The notes: generated by a model not told the origin, from the letters alone. DNA of 64,000 nt from Pelagibacteraceae bacterium AG-325-J17 (GCA_003282825.1 QBYM01000002.1:52851-116850), one strand, 5' to 3'. Shown: positions 8,902 through 18,349, numbered from the stretch's first letter. Program-made: numbers and translations.

Positions 8902-9987
8902 TTATTTTGGGTCTAATGCTCTAGCATCTTCACTATTCCAACCAATCTTGATTTCATTCCCTAATTTAATATCAAGATTAGATGAACTATTTGGTACTTT
9001 GAGAATAAATTCAGAATTTCCTAATAAATTAATTCGCACTCTAGTATGGTCACCATGGTAAATAACTTCTTCTATTTTTCCGTTATGAACATTGTCCATC
9101 TTATCATTTGGATTAATTAAAGCTCTCTCAGGTCTTAATGATACGGTTGTTTTATCCCCTTTTCCTTTAACTGAAATTGGATTTGCCAAAATTTCTGCAT
9201 TAGCTAACTTCACTTTACATTTTCCACCAGAAATATCTGACACTTCTCCAGCAAAAGTGTTATTTTCTCCAATAAATTCTGCAACAAATGAATTAACTGG
9301 TTTTTCATACAGTTCATCAGGACTTGAAAGTTGTTGAACTTTACCATCATTGAAAACAGCAATACGATTTGACATTGTAAGCGCTTCACTTTGGTCATGA
9401 GTTACATAAACAACAGTTACCCCAATACTTTCATGGATATGTTTAATTTCATATTGCATGCTCTCTCTTAAATTTTTATCTAAAGCACCCAAAGGTTCAT
9501 CCATTAAAACTAATTGTGGATCAAATACTAATGACCTTGCTACAGCAACTCTTTGTTGTTGTCCTCCAGATAATTGACCTGGCATTCTTTGGGCAAAACC
9601 TTGAAGCGAAACCATTGATAATGCTTTATCAATTTTTTTATCTGCTTCATCTTTAGGAATTTTTCTAACTCTTAAAGGAAATGCTAAATTTTCATAAACT
9701 GTCATATGTGGAAATAAAGCGTAATTTTGAAATACCATTCCTATCCCTCTTTTGTGCGGAGGGATACTTGAAATCGCATTACCATCTAAATATATTTCAC
9801 CGTTAGTTGGTGTTTCAAAACCAGCTAACATCATTAAACAAGTTGTTTTTCCTGAGCCAGAAGGTCCTAACATTGTTACAAATTCACCTTCTTCAATATC
9901 TAATTGAAGATCTTTTACAACTAAGATCTTTCCATCATAGCTTTTATCAACTTTATCAAATTTAACGAAATCTTTTTTTGAAGCCAT
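8902..9987 (-). CDS. potA: ABC transporter ATP-binding protein, PotA type
   Basis: Walker A GPSGSGKTT, signature LSGGQQQRVAVARSLV, Walker B LVLMDEPLGALD, C-terminal TOBE-like region. The track ORF starts at 10029; MASKKDF at 9987 is the likelier start. Confidence 0.9.
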   Translation of the reverse strand: MASKKDFVKFDKVDKSYDGKILVVKDLQLDIEEGEFVTMLGPSGSGKTTCLMMLAGFETPTNGEIYLDGNAISSIPPHKRGIGMVFQNYALFPHMTVYENLAFPLRVRKIPKDEADKKIDKALSMVSLQGFAQRMPGQLSGGQQQRVAVARSLVFDPQLVLMDEPLGALDKNLRESMQYEIKHIHESIGVTVVYVTHDQSEALTMSNRIAVFNDGKVQQLSSPDELYEKPVNSFVAEFIGENNTFAGEVSDISGGKCKVKLANAEILANPISVKGKGDKTTVSLRPERALINPNDKMDNVHNGKIEEVIYHGDHTRVRINLLGNSEFILKVPNSSSNLDIKLGNEIKIGWNSEDARALDPK

Positions 9988-10039
9988 AATTTTCAATAAC
10001 TTTAAAACATTTGTAGGAATAAATATCAACCATTAATAA

Positions 10040-11209
10040 CTAGCTTTTAACATGAAGTTCTTTAGAAAAATTACAAAATAGTTCATAACCCGTATTTGTA
10101 ACTCTAATTGCTTCAGATGCTTCAACTCCCCAATTTCCAAATTGCATCACTGCAATCATATGAAAAGTAACGTTAGGTTGTAATACAGTCATATCACCTT
10201 TAGAAATATTTAAAGTATGTTCGCCCCAATCTGGTGGATATCCTATTCCAATGGAATATCCAGTTCTTGAAGTTTTTTCTATTCCATACTTATCTAACAC
10301 TTTCCAAAAAGCTTGAGCAACATCATCAGCAGTATTTCCTGCTTTGACTAGATCTATTCCTGCTTGAAGTGCTTCATTAGTCTTCTTCATAGTATCAATT
10401 TTTTTTTGGTCTGGTTTTCCTAGTAGAACTGTACGAGCCATAGGACAGTGATATTTTTTATTAACACCTGATAATTCAATAATTGTAGCTTCACCTTCAA
10501 CAAATTTATCTTCTGACCACGTTAAATGTGAAGCAGATGTACCTTTTCCAGTTGGTATCATTGGAACTATTGATGAATAATCTCCTCCAAAATCAGGGGT
10601 TCCTTTTATTAATGTAGTATATATTTCTGAAACTGCATCGCATTGTCTTACTCCTGGACTGATAACTTCAAAAGCCTTTTTCATTCCTAGTTGAGAAATT
10701 TGAGATGCAGCTTTCATAAATTTTATTTCTGCATCAGATTTTACAACTCTAACCCAATTTACTAAGCGCTCACAATCCAAAATTTTTGCATTTGGTAAAC
10801 CTTGTTTAATTTTTTCGTAACAATAAGCGGTGAAATAATGACTATCCATTTCTAGTCCTACTGAGTGTTTGTCCCACTTTCTTTCTTTAATAAGATCTAC
10901 TAAAGCATCGTAAGGGTGTAACGGCCATGTATGAATATATTTTTCATGATACTTAATTATATTTTCATCTTTTAGATAGGTTTTTATATATGCGCCTCCT
11001 GCATCTTGATTTCTAACAAAACAAATTGGTTCATCAGCGTTTATATGTACTATTACACATTGAGCATAATAAAACGACCAAGCGTCATAACCTGTTAAAT
11101 AATTCATATTAGATGGATCTTGTGAGATTAAAAGTTCAACACCTTTTTTCTGCATTGAAGCTTGGACTTTTTTTAATCTTGATTTGTATTCTTCTCTAGT
11201 AAAATTCAT
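10040..11209 (-). CDS. M24 family hydrolase similar to ectoine hydrolase DoeA/EutD (Xaa-Pro peptidase fold)
   Basis: Pita-bread fold. N-terminal SNMNYLTGYDAWSFYYAQCV and GYPPDWGEHTL / GDYSSIVPMIPTG segments resemble DoeA/EutD from memory. Confidence 0.7.
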   Translation of the reverse strand: MNFTREEYKSRLKKVQASMQKKGVELLISQDPSNMNYLTGYDAWSFYYAQCVIVHINADEPICFVRNQDAGGAYIKTYLKDENIIKYHEKYIHTWPLHPYDALVDLIKERKWDKHSVGLEMDSHYFTAYCYEKIKQGLPNAKILDCERLVNWVRVVKSDAEIKFMKAASQISQLGMKKAFEVISPGVRQCDAVSEIYTTLIKGTPDFGGDYSSIVPMIPTGKGTSASHLTWSEDKFVEGEATIIELSGVNKKYHCPMARTVLLGKPDQKKIDTMKKTNEALQAGIDLVKAGNTADDVAQAFWKVLDKYGIEKTSRTGYSIGIGYPPDWGEHTLNISKGDMTVLQPNVTFHMIAVMQFGNWGVEASEAIRVTNTGYELFCNFSKELHVKS

Positions 11210-11212
11210 AAT

Positions 11213-11956
11213 CTAATTATTAAATAATTCACCGTAGCCTTCAACTTTACTTTTAAAATCAATCTGTTTGAGTGTGTCCCATATTAAAGTTTGATTGCTA
11301 GATAAAACTATTTTATTCATTTTTTTTTCTAGATCTTTAATAATTGATAACACAGGTAATGCTGTACAAGAAACAAACAATGCATCACTATTTAACAAAT
11401 CTATTTTACTTAAAACATCAAATAAATGATCTGGATTAACTTTTCCTATATCTAAATCTGAGGCTATATCAAAATAAGTTAGTCCAGTAATTTCTATATT
11501 TTCTTTTTTAAAATAATTAATTACTGACTGATTTATTTCATCTGTATAAGGTGTGAATATAGATAATTTATTTATCTTAAGTGCTTTTAATGCATTAATT
11601 GCAGATGTAATTGGTGTTGTAACTTTTGTATTTGGTTTTGTTGAATTAACTTTTTCATAAATAGATGCATATCCTGCAGCAATTGTTCCTGAAGTACATC
11701 CATAGGCTATACAATCAATTTTTTGATCAGGTAAGATATTCTTTACAACTTTAGGAATATCATCTGCCATTTTTTTTAATGTTTCATTTGTTAAGGGATT
11801 ATAACTTTGAATTCTATTACAAAATAAGTCTATGTCTTTACCATAAATTATATTGTTAAAATCTTTTTCAATTCTAAAGTCACTTGCTAAGGTAATTAAT
11901 CCTATCCTTGGGTTATGTTTTTCAATAAATTTTGGCTCTATTTTAGTTAGTTTCAT
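11213..11956 (-). CDS. Asp/Glu racemase superfamily protein (maleate isomerase / EutA / arylmalonate decarboxylase-like)
   Basis: Paired Cys motifs typical of the family (YGCTSGTIAAGYASI and LFVSCTALPVLSII); 3 bp from the M24 gene. Confidence 0.7.
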   Translation of the reverse strand: MKLTKIEPKFIEKHNPRIGLITLASDFRIEKDFNNIIYGKDIDLFCNRIQSYNPLTNETLKKMADDIPKVVKNILPDQKIDCIAYGCTSGTIAAGYASIYEKVNSTKPNTKVTTPITSAINALKALKINKLSIFTPYTDEINQSVINYFKKENIEITGLTYFDIASDLDIGKVNPDHLFDVLSKIDLLNSDALFVSCTALPVLSIIKDLEKKMNKIVLSSNQTLIWDTLKQIDFKSKVEGYGELFNN

Positions 11957-12096
11957 TTAATTGCTGATTAAATATATATTGATTAAATAGTCTAGTTAAA
12001 TTACAGTATTAGTTGAGCGATACATAACTCGTCGATATTTACAAAATACGAAAGTGGGATCGATCGTCTTAGATTTAATTATTTAAGGAGGTTCGA
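11957..12096. promoter_or_regulatory. Divergent intergenic regulatory region
   Basis: 140 bp between two divergently transcribed operons. Contains a locally GC-richer patch (CTCGTCGATATTTACAAAATACG...GGGATCGATCGTC) with palindromic CGATCG, and an AAGGAGG Shine-Dalgarno before ATG 12097. Confidence 0.5.
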
Positions 12097-13263
12097 ATGA
12101 AATTTGGATATTTCTGCAACACCACGAATTGGAATCACAAGCCATATAATCAACTACTTGATGAAACTAAAGAGATCACAACTTTTTGTGATGAAAATAA
12201 TTGGGACTCAATTTGGTATACTGAGCATCATTTTAATCATGAAGGAATGGAGTCCTGTACCAATCCATTAATGATGGGTGTTGATGCAGCAGCTAGAACT
12301 AAACAAATAAGAATTGGACAAGCCTGCAATGTCATTACATTTCATAATCCAATAAGATTAGCAGAAGACATAGCTTTACTAGATCAATTATCAGGTGGCA
12401 GAGTTGATGTAGGTATTGGCCGAGGGATTTATGGAAGAGAAGCAATAAATATGAATAAAGAGGCTGATCTTAAAGACCAAGCTAAAAATTTCAGACTATT
12501 CGAAGAATCTTTAACAATCATGAAAAAAGCTTGGACAGAAGAGTTTTTTAGTCACCAAGGTGAATTTTATACTTATCCATCACCAAACTTTGTTTGGCAA
12601 CATGATATGAGTCCGCCAAGTGAAAAATTTTTAGATACAAAAACAAATGAAATAAAAAAAATAAGTATTGTTCCTAAACCAAAACAATCACCGCATCCTC
12701 CTATTTGGCAAGTTGTTGATGGCGCTAGATCAATTGAGTGGGCTGCACAGAATGGTTTAAATACAATTATGTGGATACCAACTGTTAAAGCTTTAAAGAA
12801 AAGATTTGAAATTTATAGAGATGCAAAATCAAAGGCTGAAAATAGAGATGTACCATTAGGAGAAGGTATATCTTTAGTAAGAGATATGTTTGTTGCTGAA
12901 ACTATGGAGGAAGCCGAAAAAATGGCTGGTGAACACATCATTAATTATATGAAATGGGTTTGTCATTGGAGAGGTTTAGGAAATCACATGGATCCTGGTG
13001 AAGAACTTCCTGAGACAAAACATAAATTGGATTTACTAAACTATGATTTTCTTCATAAAAGAAATTTATTATTTGGTACTCCTGAGTATGTTGTTAATAA
13101 AATTAATGAATTAAAATCTGAATTAAATTTACAAAATCTACAAGTTTGGTCTAACTTTCCCGGTATAGATCATAAAGCTTGTATGAGAAGCATCAAATTA
13201 TTTAATGACGAGGTAATTCCAAAAATTAATTTAGACTCTTCTAATATAGAAAAAGCAAGTTAA
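12097..13263 (+). CDS. LLM-class flavin-dependent oxidoreductase (luciferase-like monooxygenase)
   Basis: WYTEHHFNHEGMESCTNPLMMG, IRIGQACNVITFHNPIRLAEDIALLDQLSGGRVDVGIGRGIYG: canonical bacterial luciferase-like motifs. Confidence 0.88.
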   Translation: MKFGYFCNTTNWNHKPYNQLLDETKEITTFCDENNWDSIWYTEHHFNHEGMESCTNPLMMGVDAAARTKQIRIGQACNVITFHNPIRLAEDIALLDQLSGGRVDVGIGRGIYGREAINMNKEADLKDQAKNFRLFEESLTIMKKAWTEEFFSHQGEFYTYPSPNFVWQHDMSPPSEKFLDTKTNEIKKISIVPKPKQSPHPPIWQVVDGARSIEWAAQNGLNTIMWIPTVKALKKRFEIYRDAKSKAENRDVPLGEGISLVRDMFVAETMEEAEKMAGEHIINYMKWVCHWRGLGNHMDPGEELPETKHKLDLLNYDFLHKRNLLFGTPEYVVNKINELKSELNLQNLQVWSNFPGIDHKACMRSIKLFNDEVIPKINLDSSNIEKAS

Positions 13264-13850
13264 TGGATTTAGAACTTAGAAAGTTTACAAAGTTTGTTGA
13301 TAAAACTTTCATTGAGGGTGGAAAGAAAGCTAAAGAACCAGTCTTATTAGTATCAGTAGCTGCTGTGTTCAAAAATCCTTGGGCTGGAAAAGGTTTTGTG
13401 GAAGACTTAAAACCAATCATTTTAGATTTGGCTCCAAAACTTGGTGATGTTTTAGTTCCAGAATTAATAAAAGAAATTGGATCACCAGAAAAAATTTTGG
13501 CTTATGGTAAAGCAGGAACTGTTGGCTTAAACGGTGAAATTGAACATGCATCAGCATTCATTCATACCTTAAGATTTGGAAATAAATTTAGAGATGCTGT
13601 TGGTGGAACATCTTATTTAAGTTTTACAAACACAAGAGGTCCTGCGGGCTCTAAAATGTCTATTCCAATGATGCACAAAACTGACTCGGGTTTAAGACCT
13701 TATTATCTAACTCATGAATTTACAATTCATGACGCACCATTTGAAGATGAAATAGTAATTGCAATCGGAGGTGCATCAAGTGGCAGAGCACATGCAAGAA
13801 CTGGAGATCGATATCAAGATATGAAAGAAATGGGTTTAGATCCAAAATAA
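13263..13850 (+). CDS. DUF1185 / 'amino acid synthesis' (AA_synth) family protein
   Basis: Recall-based match to the family (VAAVFKNPWAGKGFVEDL, IEHASAFIHTLRFGNKFRDAVGGTSYLSFTNTRGPAGSKMSIPMMHK). Overlaps the LLM gene stop. Confidence 0.7.
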   Translation: MDLELRKFTKFVDKTFIEGGKKAKEPVLLVSVAAVFKNPWAGKGFVEDLKPIILDLAPKLGDVLVPELIKEIGSPEKILAYGKAGTVGLNGEIEHASAFIHTLRFGNKFRDAVGGTSYLSFTNTRGPAGSKMSIPMMHKTDSGLRPYYLTHEFTIHDAPFEDEIVIAIGGASSGRAHARTGDRYQDMKEMGLDPK

Positions 13851-13854
13851 ATTC

Positions 13855-14637
13855 ATGTCTCTAAGTTTTGATCCAAATCAAAATTATTTTTATTTCAAAG
13901 ATAACAAAACTATTCCCCTATTATTTATACATGGTGTAGGTCTTGATCATCAAATGTGGGAACCTCAAATAAGGTCATTAAATGAATTTTCTATTTTGAC
14001 TTATGACATTCTAGGTCATGGCAAAACTCCATTTAAAAAAGATAAGGTAACTCTTGAGGATTTTTCAAATCAAATTAGCTCAATATTAAGTTATCATGAA
14101 ATATCTAAAATTAATCTAATTGGATTTTCATTGGGATCTTTAATTGCATTAAATTTTGCATCATCTTTTCAAGAAAAATTAAACAAACTTATTCTAATTG
14201 GAACTACCTATCTAAGGTCAGAAAAAGAAAGGTCACTTGTTTTAGATAGATATAATCAAGCAAAGCTTAATAAACCAATCTCAAAACAAGCTTTAAAAAG
14301 ATGGTTTAGTGATGAATATTTAAAAAAAAACCCAGAAACATATGATCTTTTCATAAAAATCTTAGATAAGAGTCCTGAAGATCACCAAAATTTTCTTAAA
14401 GCTTATAAATTGTTTGCCTGTCATAAGGATAATAGACAATCTATCCAAAAAATAAAAACGGACACATTGATTATGACTGGTTCTGATGACCTAGGCTCTA
14501 CCCCTAATATGTCTAAAAAATTAGCAAAAGATATAATTAATGCAAATTATATAGAAATCAAAAATGGAAAACATCTTTGTAGTATTGAATGTGCTGATGA
14601 TGTTAATATGAATATTAGAAATTTTATTAAAAACTAA
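13855..14637 (+). CDS. Alpha/beta hydrolase
   Basis: LLFIHGVGLDHQMWEPQ oxyanion motif, nucleophile elbow GFSLGS, C-terminal NGKHLCSIE His. Confidence 0.88.
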   Translation: MSLSFDPNQNYFYFKDNKTIPLLFIHGVGLDHQMWEPQIRSLNEFSILTYDILGHGKTPFKKDKVTLEDFSNQISSILSYHEISKINLIGFSLGSLIALNFASSFQEKLNKLILIGTTYLRSEKERSLVLDRYNQAKLNKPISKQALKRWFSDEYLKKNPETYDLFIKILDKSPEDHQNFLKAYKLFACHKDNRQSIQKIKTDTLIMTGSDDLGSTPNMSKKLAKDIINANYIEIKNGKHLCSIECADDVNMNIRNFIKN

Positions 14638-16119
14638 ATGTCAAAAATTCAAAATTTCAAAATGCTTATAGATGGTGAATGGGTAGAATCATCATCTAAA
14701 AAAAAAATTGAAACACTAAATCCAGAAAATAATAAAGTTTGGGCAACAGTTCCTGAGGCTAATGAAAAGGATGTTGATGAGGCCGTGCAATCTGCACAAA
14801 AAGCTTTTGACAATAATTGGTCTAAAATTCATCCAAGAGAAAGAGCAAAATACTTAAAATTAATTGCAGATCAATTAAGAGCTAACGCTGAGCATCTAGG
14901 AAAAATTGAAACTATTGATACAGGAAAACTTTATAGAGAAACTAAAAATCAAGCAAACTACATAGCAGAATATTATGATTATTTTGCTGGTTTGGCTGAT
15001 AAAGTAGAAGGTACAGTTGTTCCAATAGACAAACCAGATATGCAAGTTACTACTACTAGGATACCGATTGGTGTAGTTGCTGCAATTATACCTTGGAATT
15101 CTCAAATGCTTTTAACTGCAGTCAAGCTTGCTCCTGCACTTGCAATGGGAAACACTGTTGTAATTAAAGCATCTGAGCTTGCACCTGTAACACTATTAGA
15201 GTTTGGAAAACTAATTGAAAAGACTGGAATACCTAAAGGTGTCATAAATATAATTACTGGTTTGGGCGACCCATGTGGTAAAGCTCTTACTACTCACAAT
15301 TTAGTTGAAAGAATTGCTTTTACAGGTGGACCAGAAACTGCAAAGCATATTGTAAAAAATTCAGCTGAAAACTTATCTCAAGTAAGTTTGGAGCTTGGAG
15401 GAAAAAGTCCAGTTGTTGTTTTTGAAGATGCCGAGCAAGAAAATGCACTAAATGGAATTACAGCTGGAATATTTGGAGCTAGTGGACAAAGTTGTATTGC
15501 TGGTTCTAGACTTTACTTGCACTCAAAAATTTATGATGATTTTTTAGAAAAATTAATTAATAAAGCTAAAAAAATTAAATTAGGTAGTCCAATGGAAAAA
15601 AATACTCAAATGGGTCCTCTGAATAGTTTTAAACAATTAGAAAATATAGAAAAAAATATTAAGGCTACGATTGAACAAGGTGGGAAAGTTAGATGTGGTG
15701 GAAAAAGATCTTCTATTTCAAATGAAGGATATTACTTTCCTGCAACAATAATTGAATGTGAAAATCATAATCTTCCTGTCGCTGAAAATGAATTATTTGG
15801 TCCAGTTTTATCAGTAATGAAATTTGAAAATGAAGAGGAAGTAATTAGCAAAATGAATGATAATAAATATGGATTGTCATCAGGAGTTTACACCTCTAGT
15901 TTTGCTAGAGGATTAAGAGTTTCAAAAGGTATTAGAGCAGGGATGGTTTTTATTAATACCTATAGATTAATATCACCAATGGCTCCATTTGGTGGAATTA
16001 AAGACAGTGGCTATGGTAAAGAAGCGGGAATAGAGTCTATAAAAGAATATACAAGAATAAAGACCACTTGGTATAATTCTTCGGATAAACCGATGACTGA
16101 CCCATTTACAATGGGATAA
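14638..16119 (+). CDS. Aldehyde dehydrogenase family protein
   Basis: IPWNSQMLLTAVKLAPALAMGNTVVIK, FTGGPETAK, LELGGKSPVVVFEDA, GQSCIAGSRLY, ENELFGPVLSVMKF. Confidence 0.92.
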   Translation: MSKIQNFKMLIDGEWVESSSKKKIETLNPENNKVWATVPEANEKDVDEAVQSAQKAFDNNWSKIHPRERAKYLKLIADQLRANAEHLGKIETIDTGKLYRETKNQANYIAEYYDYFAGLADKVEGTVVPIDKPDMQVTTTRIPIGVVAAIIPWNSQMLLTAVKLAPALAMGNTVVIKASELAPVTLLEFGKLIEKTGIPKGVINIITGLGDPCGKALTTHNLVERIAFTGGPETAKHIVKNSAENLSQVSLELGGKSPVVVFEDAEQENALNGITAGIFGASGQSCIAGSRLYLHSKIYDDFLEKLINKAKKIKLGSPMEKNTQMGPLNSFKQLENIEKNIKATIEQGGKVRCGGKRSSISNEGYYFPATIIECENHNLPVAENELFGPVLSVMKFENEEEVISKMNDNKYGLSSGVYTSSFARGLRVSKGIRAGMVFINTYRLISPMAPFGGIKDSGYGKEAGIESIKEYTRIKTTWYNSSDKPMTDPFTMG

Positions 16120-16122
16120 GAT

Positions 16123-16980
16123 TTGCCAATTAAACATTTACTAATTTTAATCTTTATAATGCTTGCTCATGGAAGTGCTTTTCCTGTAGCCAAACTTGCT
16201 TTGAATAATTCAGTCCCACCTATTTTAATGGCATCTTTAAGAATGGGTCTAGTTTTATTAATATTAATTCCATTTTGGAGATTTAAAATTCCAACTAAAA
16301 AGTATTTTAATTCGCTAATACTTTTTTCCTTGTCAATGGGTGTAATGGTATATGTGTTTATGAACTTATCGCTTTTTTACTCAAGTATAATATCACCAAT
16401 AATTTTAGGTTCTCAGTTAGCAATACCCTTTGGAATACTCGCTAGTGCCTTTATTTTGAATGAAAATATTTCAAAAAATAAGTGGTTGCTAATCGTCACA
16501 TCTTTTTTGGGTATTTTAATTATATTTTTTGATCCAAAACTATCTGATAATTACATAGGTTTATTTTTTGCAAGTTTGATGGCTTTATTTTTTGGTCTGG
16601 CCCAAGTTTTTTCCAGACAATTAAAAGAATTAGATGTCAGTATGATTAATGCTAGTACAGGTCTTTTTGGATTTGTTATTCTAATGATAATCTCCTCTTT
16701 AATTGAAGGAAATGTTTTAGTAAGTATTAAATTAATAGAGTTAGATTCTTGGATCTTAATATCTTATCAGGCTATCATTGTATCCTTATGTGCTCATTTA
16801 TTGATGTTTTATCTTTATAAATTTTATACTGTTGGAAAAATATTTCCTTTTTATTCACTGTTTCCAATATTTGGAATTGCATTGAGCTATATGATATTTA
16901 ATGAAGTTCCTTCTTTATTATTTGTTTTGGGAGGGATAATTGTAATTAGTTCTGTAATTTTGCTTCATAAAATAAGTTAA
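16123..16980 (+). CDS. EamA/DMT superfamily transporter
   Basis: About 10 TM segments with duplicated EamA-like architecture; TTG start 3 bp after the ALDH stop. Confidence 0.8.
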   Translation: MPIKHLLILIFIMLAHGSAFPVAKLALNNSVPPILMASLRMGLVLLILIPFWRFKIPTKKYFNSLILFSLSMGVMVYVFMNLSLFYSSIISPIILGSQLAIPFGILASAFILNENISKNKWLLIVTSFLGILIIFFDPKLSDNYIGLFFASLMALFFGLAQVFSRQLKELDVSMINASTGLFGFVILMIISSLIEGNVLVSIKLIELDSWILISYQAIIVSLCAHLLMFYLYKFYTVGKIFPFYSLFPIFGIALSYMIFNEVPSLLFVLGGIIVISSVILLHKIS

Positions 16981-17050
16981 TTTGGTTGTTGAAAATTTTA
17001 AGAAATCAGATTTAATTTATATTTTATAAATTTTTATTACCAAAATATTA

Positions 17051-18232
17051 ATGCTAAATAAATTATTTTTTACAATACTCATAATTCTATCAACATTTAT
17101 TACATCTGCTCTTTCAGAAATTAAAATAGGTGTAATCTTAGGTTTTACTGGTCCTATTGAGTCCCTTGCACCAGCGATTGCCGACTCTGCAGAAATTGCT
17201 TTTAAAGAAGCTTCAGACTCAGGGTCATTGCTAAATGGTGAGACTATTACAGTTATAAGAGCTGATTCAACTTGTAACGATCCCAGTGCTGCAATTGCAG
17301 CTGCAGAAGGTGTCATTGCTCAAGGAGTTACTGCAATATTAGGAGCGGTTTGTCCAGAGGCAACAGAAATAATATTATCAGAATCGGCTTTACCAAATGG
17401 AGTAGTAATGATTTCACCTGCATCAACATCATCCTCATTAAATGATCTAGACGATAAAGTTTTTTTTAGAACATCTCCTTCTGACTCAAGAGGTGGTCAA
17501 ATTTTGGCTGATATAACAAAGGATAGAAAGATCAAAAAGGTTGCTATAACTTATACAGATTCTAATTATGAAAAAGATTTAGCTTATGCCTACAGAGAAG
17601 CAGTTGAGAGACATGGTATAAAAGTAACAACAATAATTTCTCACGAGAATAATAAAGATGATTATTCATCTGAGGTTGCAACATTAGCGGCTGCAGAGGG
17701 AGATGCAGTAGCTATAATTAGTAGCATTGATCAAGGTGGTAAAGAAATTATTCAAGCTTCAATAGATTCAGGAGCATTCAATAAATTTATTTTATCTGAT
17801 AGAATGATGAGTCAGTCTTTGATTGATATATTCGGCAAAAAACTTAAAAAATCATTTGGATATATTCCTGGATCTAAAAATAAAGGAGCAGGTTTTTTTA
17901 ATAAAATAGCTAGCGGTCAGGGTATTAATAGTTCAGATCCATATACTGGCGAGTCTTATGATGCTGCCGCATTAATCATTTTAGCTATTCAAGCAAGTGG
18001 TAATACAGATGGGGCGTCTATTGCAAAAAACATTTTAGCAGTTGGAAATGAACCTGGAACAAAAATTTATCCTGGTGAACTTAAAAAAGCATTAGATTTA
18101 ATAGCAAAAGGAAAAAAAATTGATTACGAGGGTGTAACTGGTGTAAATTTTAATGAGAATGGTGAAGCTAAAGGTTCTTTCTTAGAGCAAGAGGTAAAAA
18201 GTGGTAAATTCAAAACAAAAAGACAACGATAA
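17051..18232 (+). CDS. Branched-chain amino acid-type ABC substrate-binding protein (periplasmic-binding fold type I), orphan
   Basis: Signal peptide, then IKIGVILGFTGPIESLAP and ADSTCNDPSAAIAAAEGVIAQGVTAILG. No permease or ATPase on the same strand. Confidence 0.82.
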   Translation: MLNKLFFTILIILSTFITSALSEIKIGVILGFTGPIESLAPAIADSAEIAFKEASDSGSLLNGETITVIRADSTCNDPSAAIAAAEGVIAQGVTAILGAVCPEATEIILSESALPNGVVMISPASTSSSLNDLDDKVFFRTSPSDSRGGQILADITKDRKIKKVAITYTDSNYEKDLAYAYREAVERHGIKVTTIISHENNKDDYSSEVATLAAAEGDAVAIISSIDQGGKEIIQASIDSGAFNKFILSDRMMSQSLIDIFGKKLKKSFGYIPGSKNKGAGFFNKIASGQGINSSDPYTGESYDAAALIILAIQASGNTDGASIAKNILAVGNEPGTKIYPGELKKALDLIAKGKKIDYEGVTGVNFNENGEAKGSFLEQEVKSGKFKTKRQR

Positions 18233-18280
18233 TCTTATTTTAAATTAATCAAAATTCTTAACTTGGTTAAAAGTTTAATT

Positions 18281-18349
18281 TTAAAACATATATTTATCAG
18301 CTATGTACATAGCCCAAGCTAAAGCTGCACCTAGTATTATATATTTCAT
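18281..18349 (-). CDS. Candidate 22-aa hydrophobic microprotein MKYIILGAALAWAMYIADKYMF
   Basis: ATG at 18349, TAA at 18281-18283, AGGAAG Shine-Dalgarno about 8 nt upstream (caatAGGAAGtaattttATG). Co-oriented 32 bp downstream of the P5CR-like gene. Below ORF-track size limit. Confidence 0.4.
   Translation of the reverse strand: MKYIILGAALAWAMYIADKYMF

Noticed and set aside
9210-9398. Minus-strand ORF of 62 aa
   Set aside because: Alternative frame within the PotA-like gene on the same strand.
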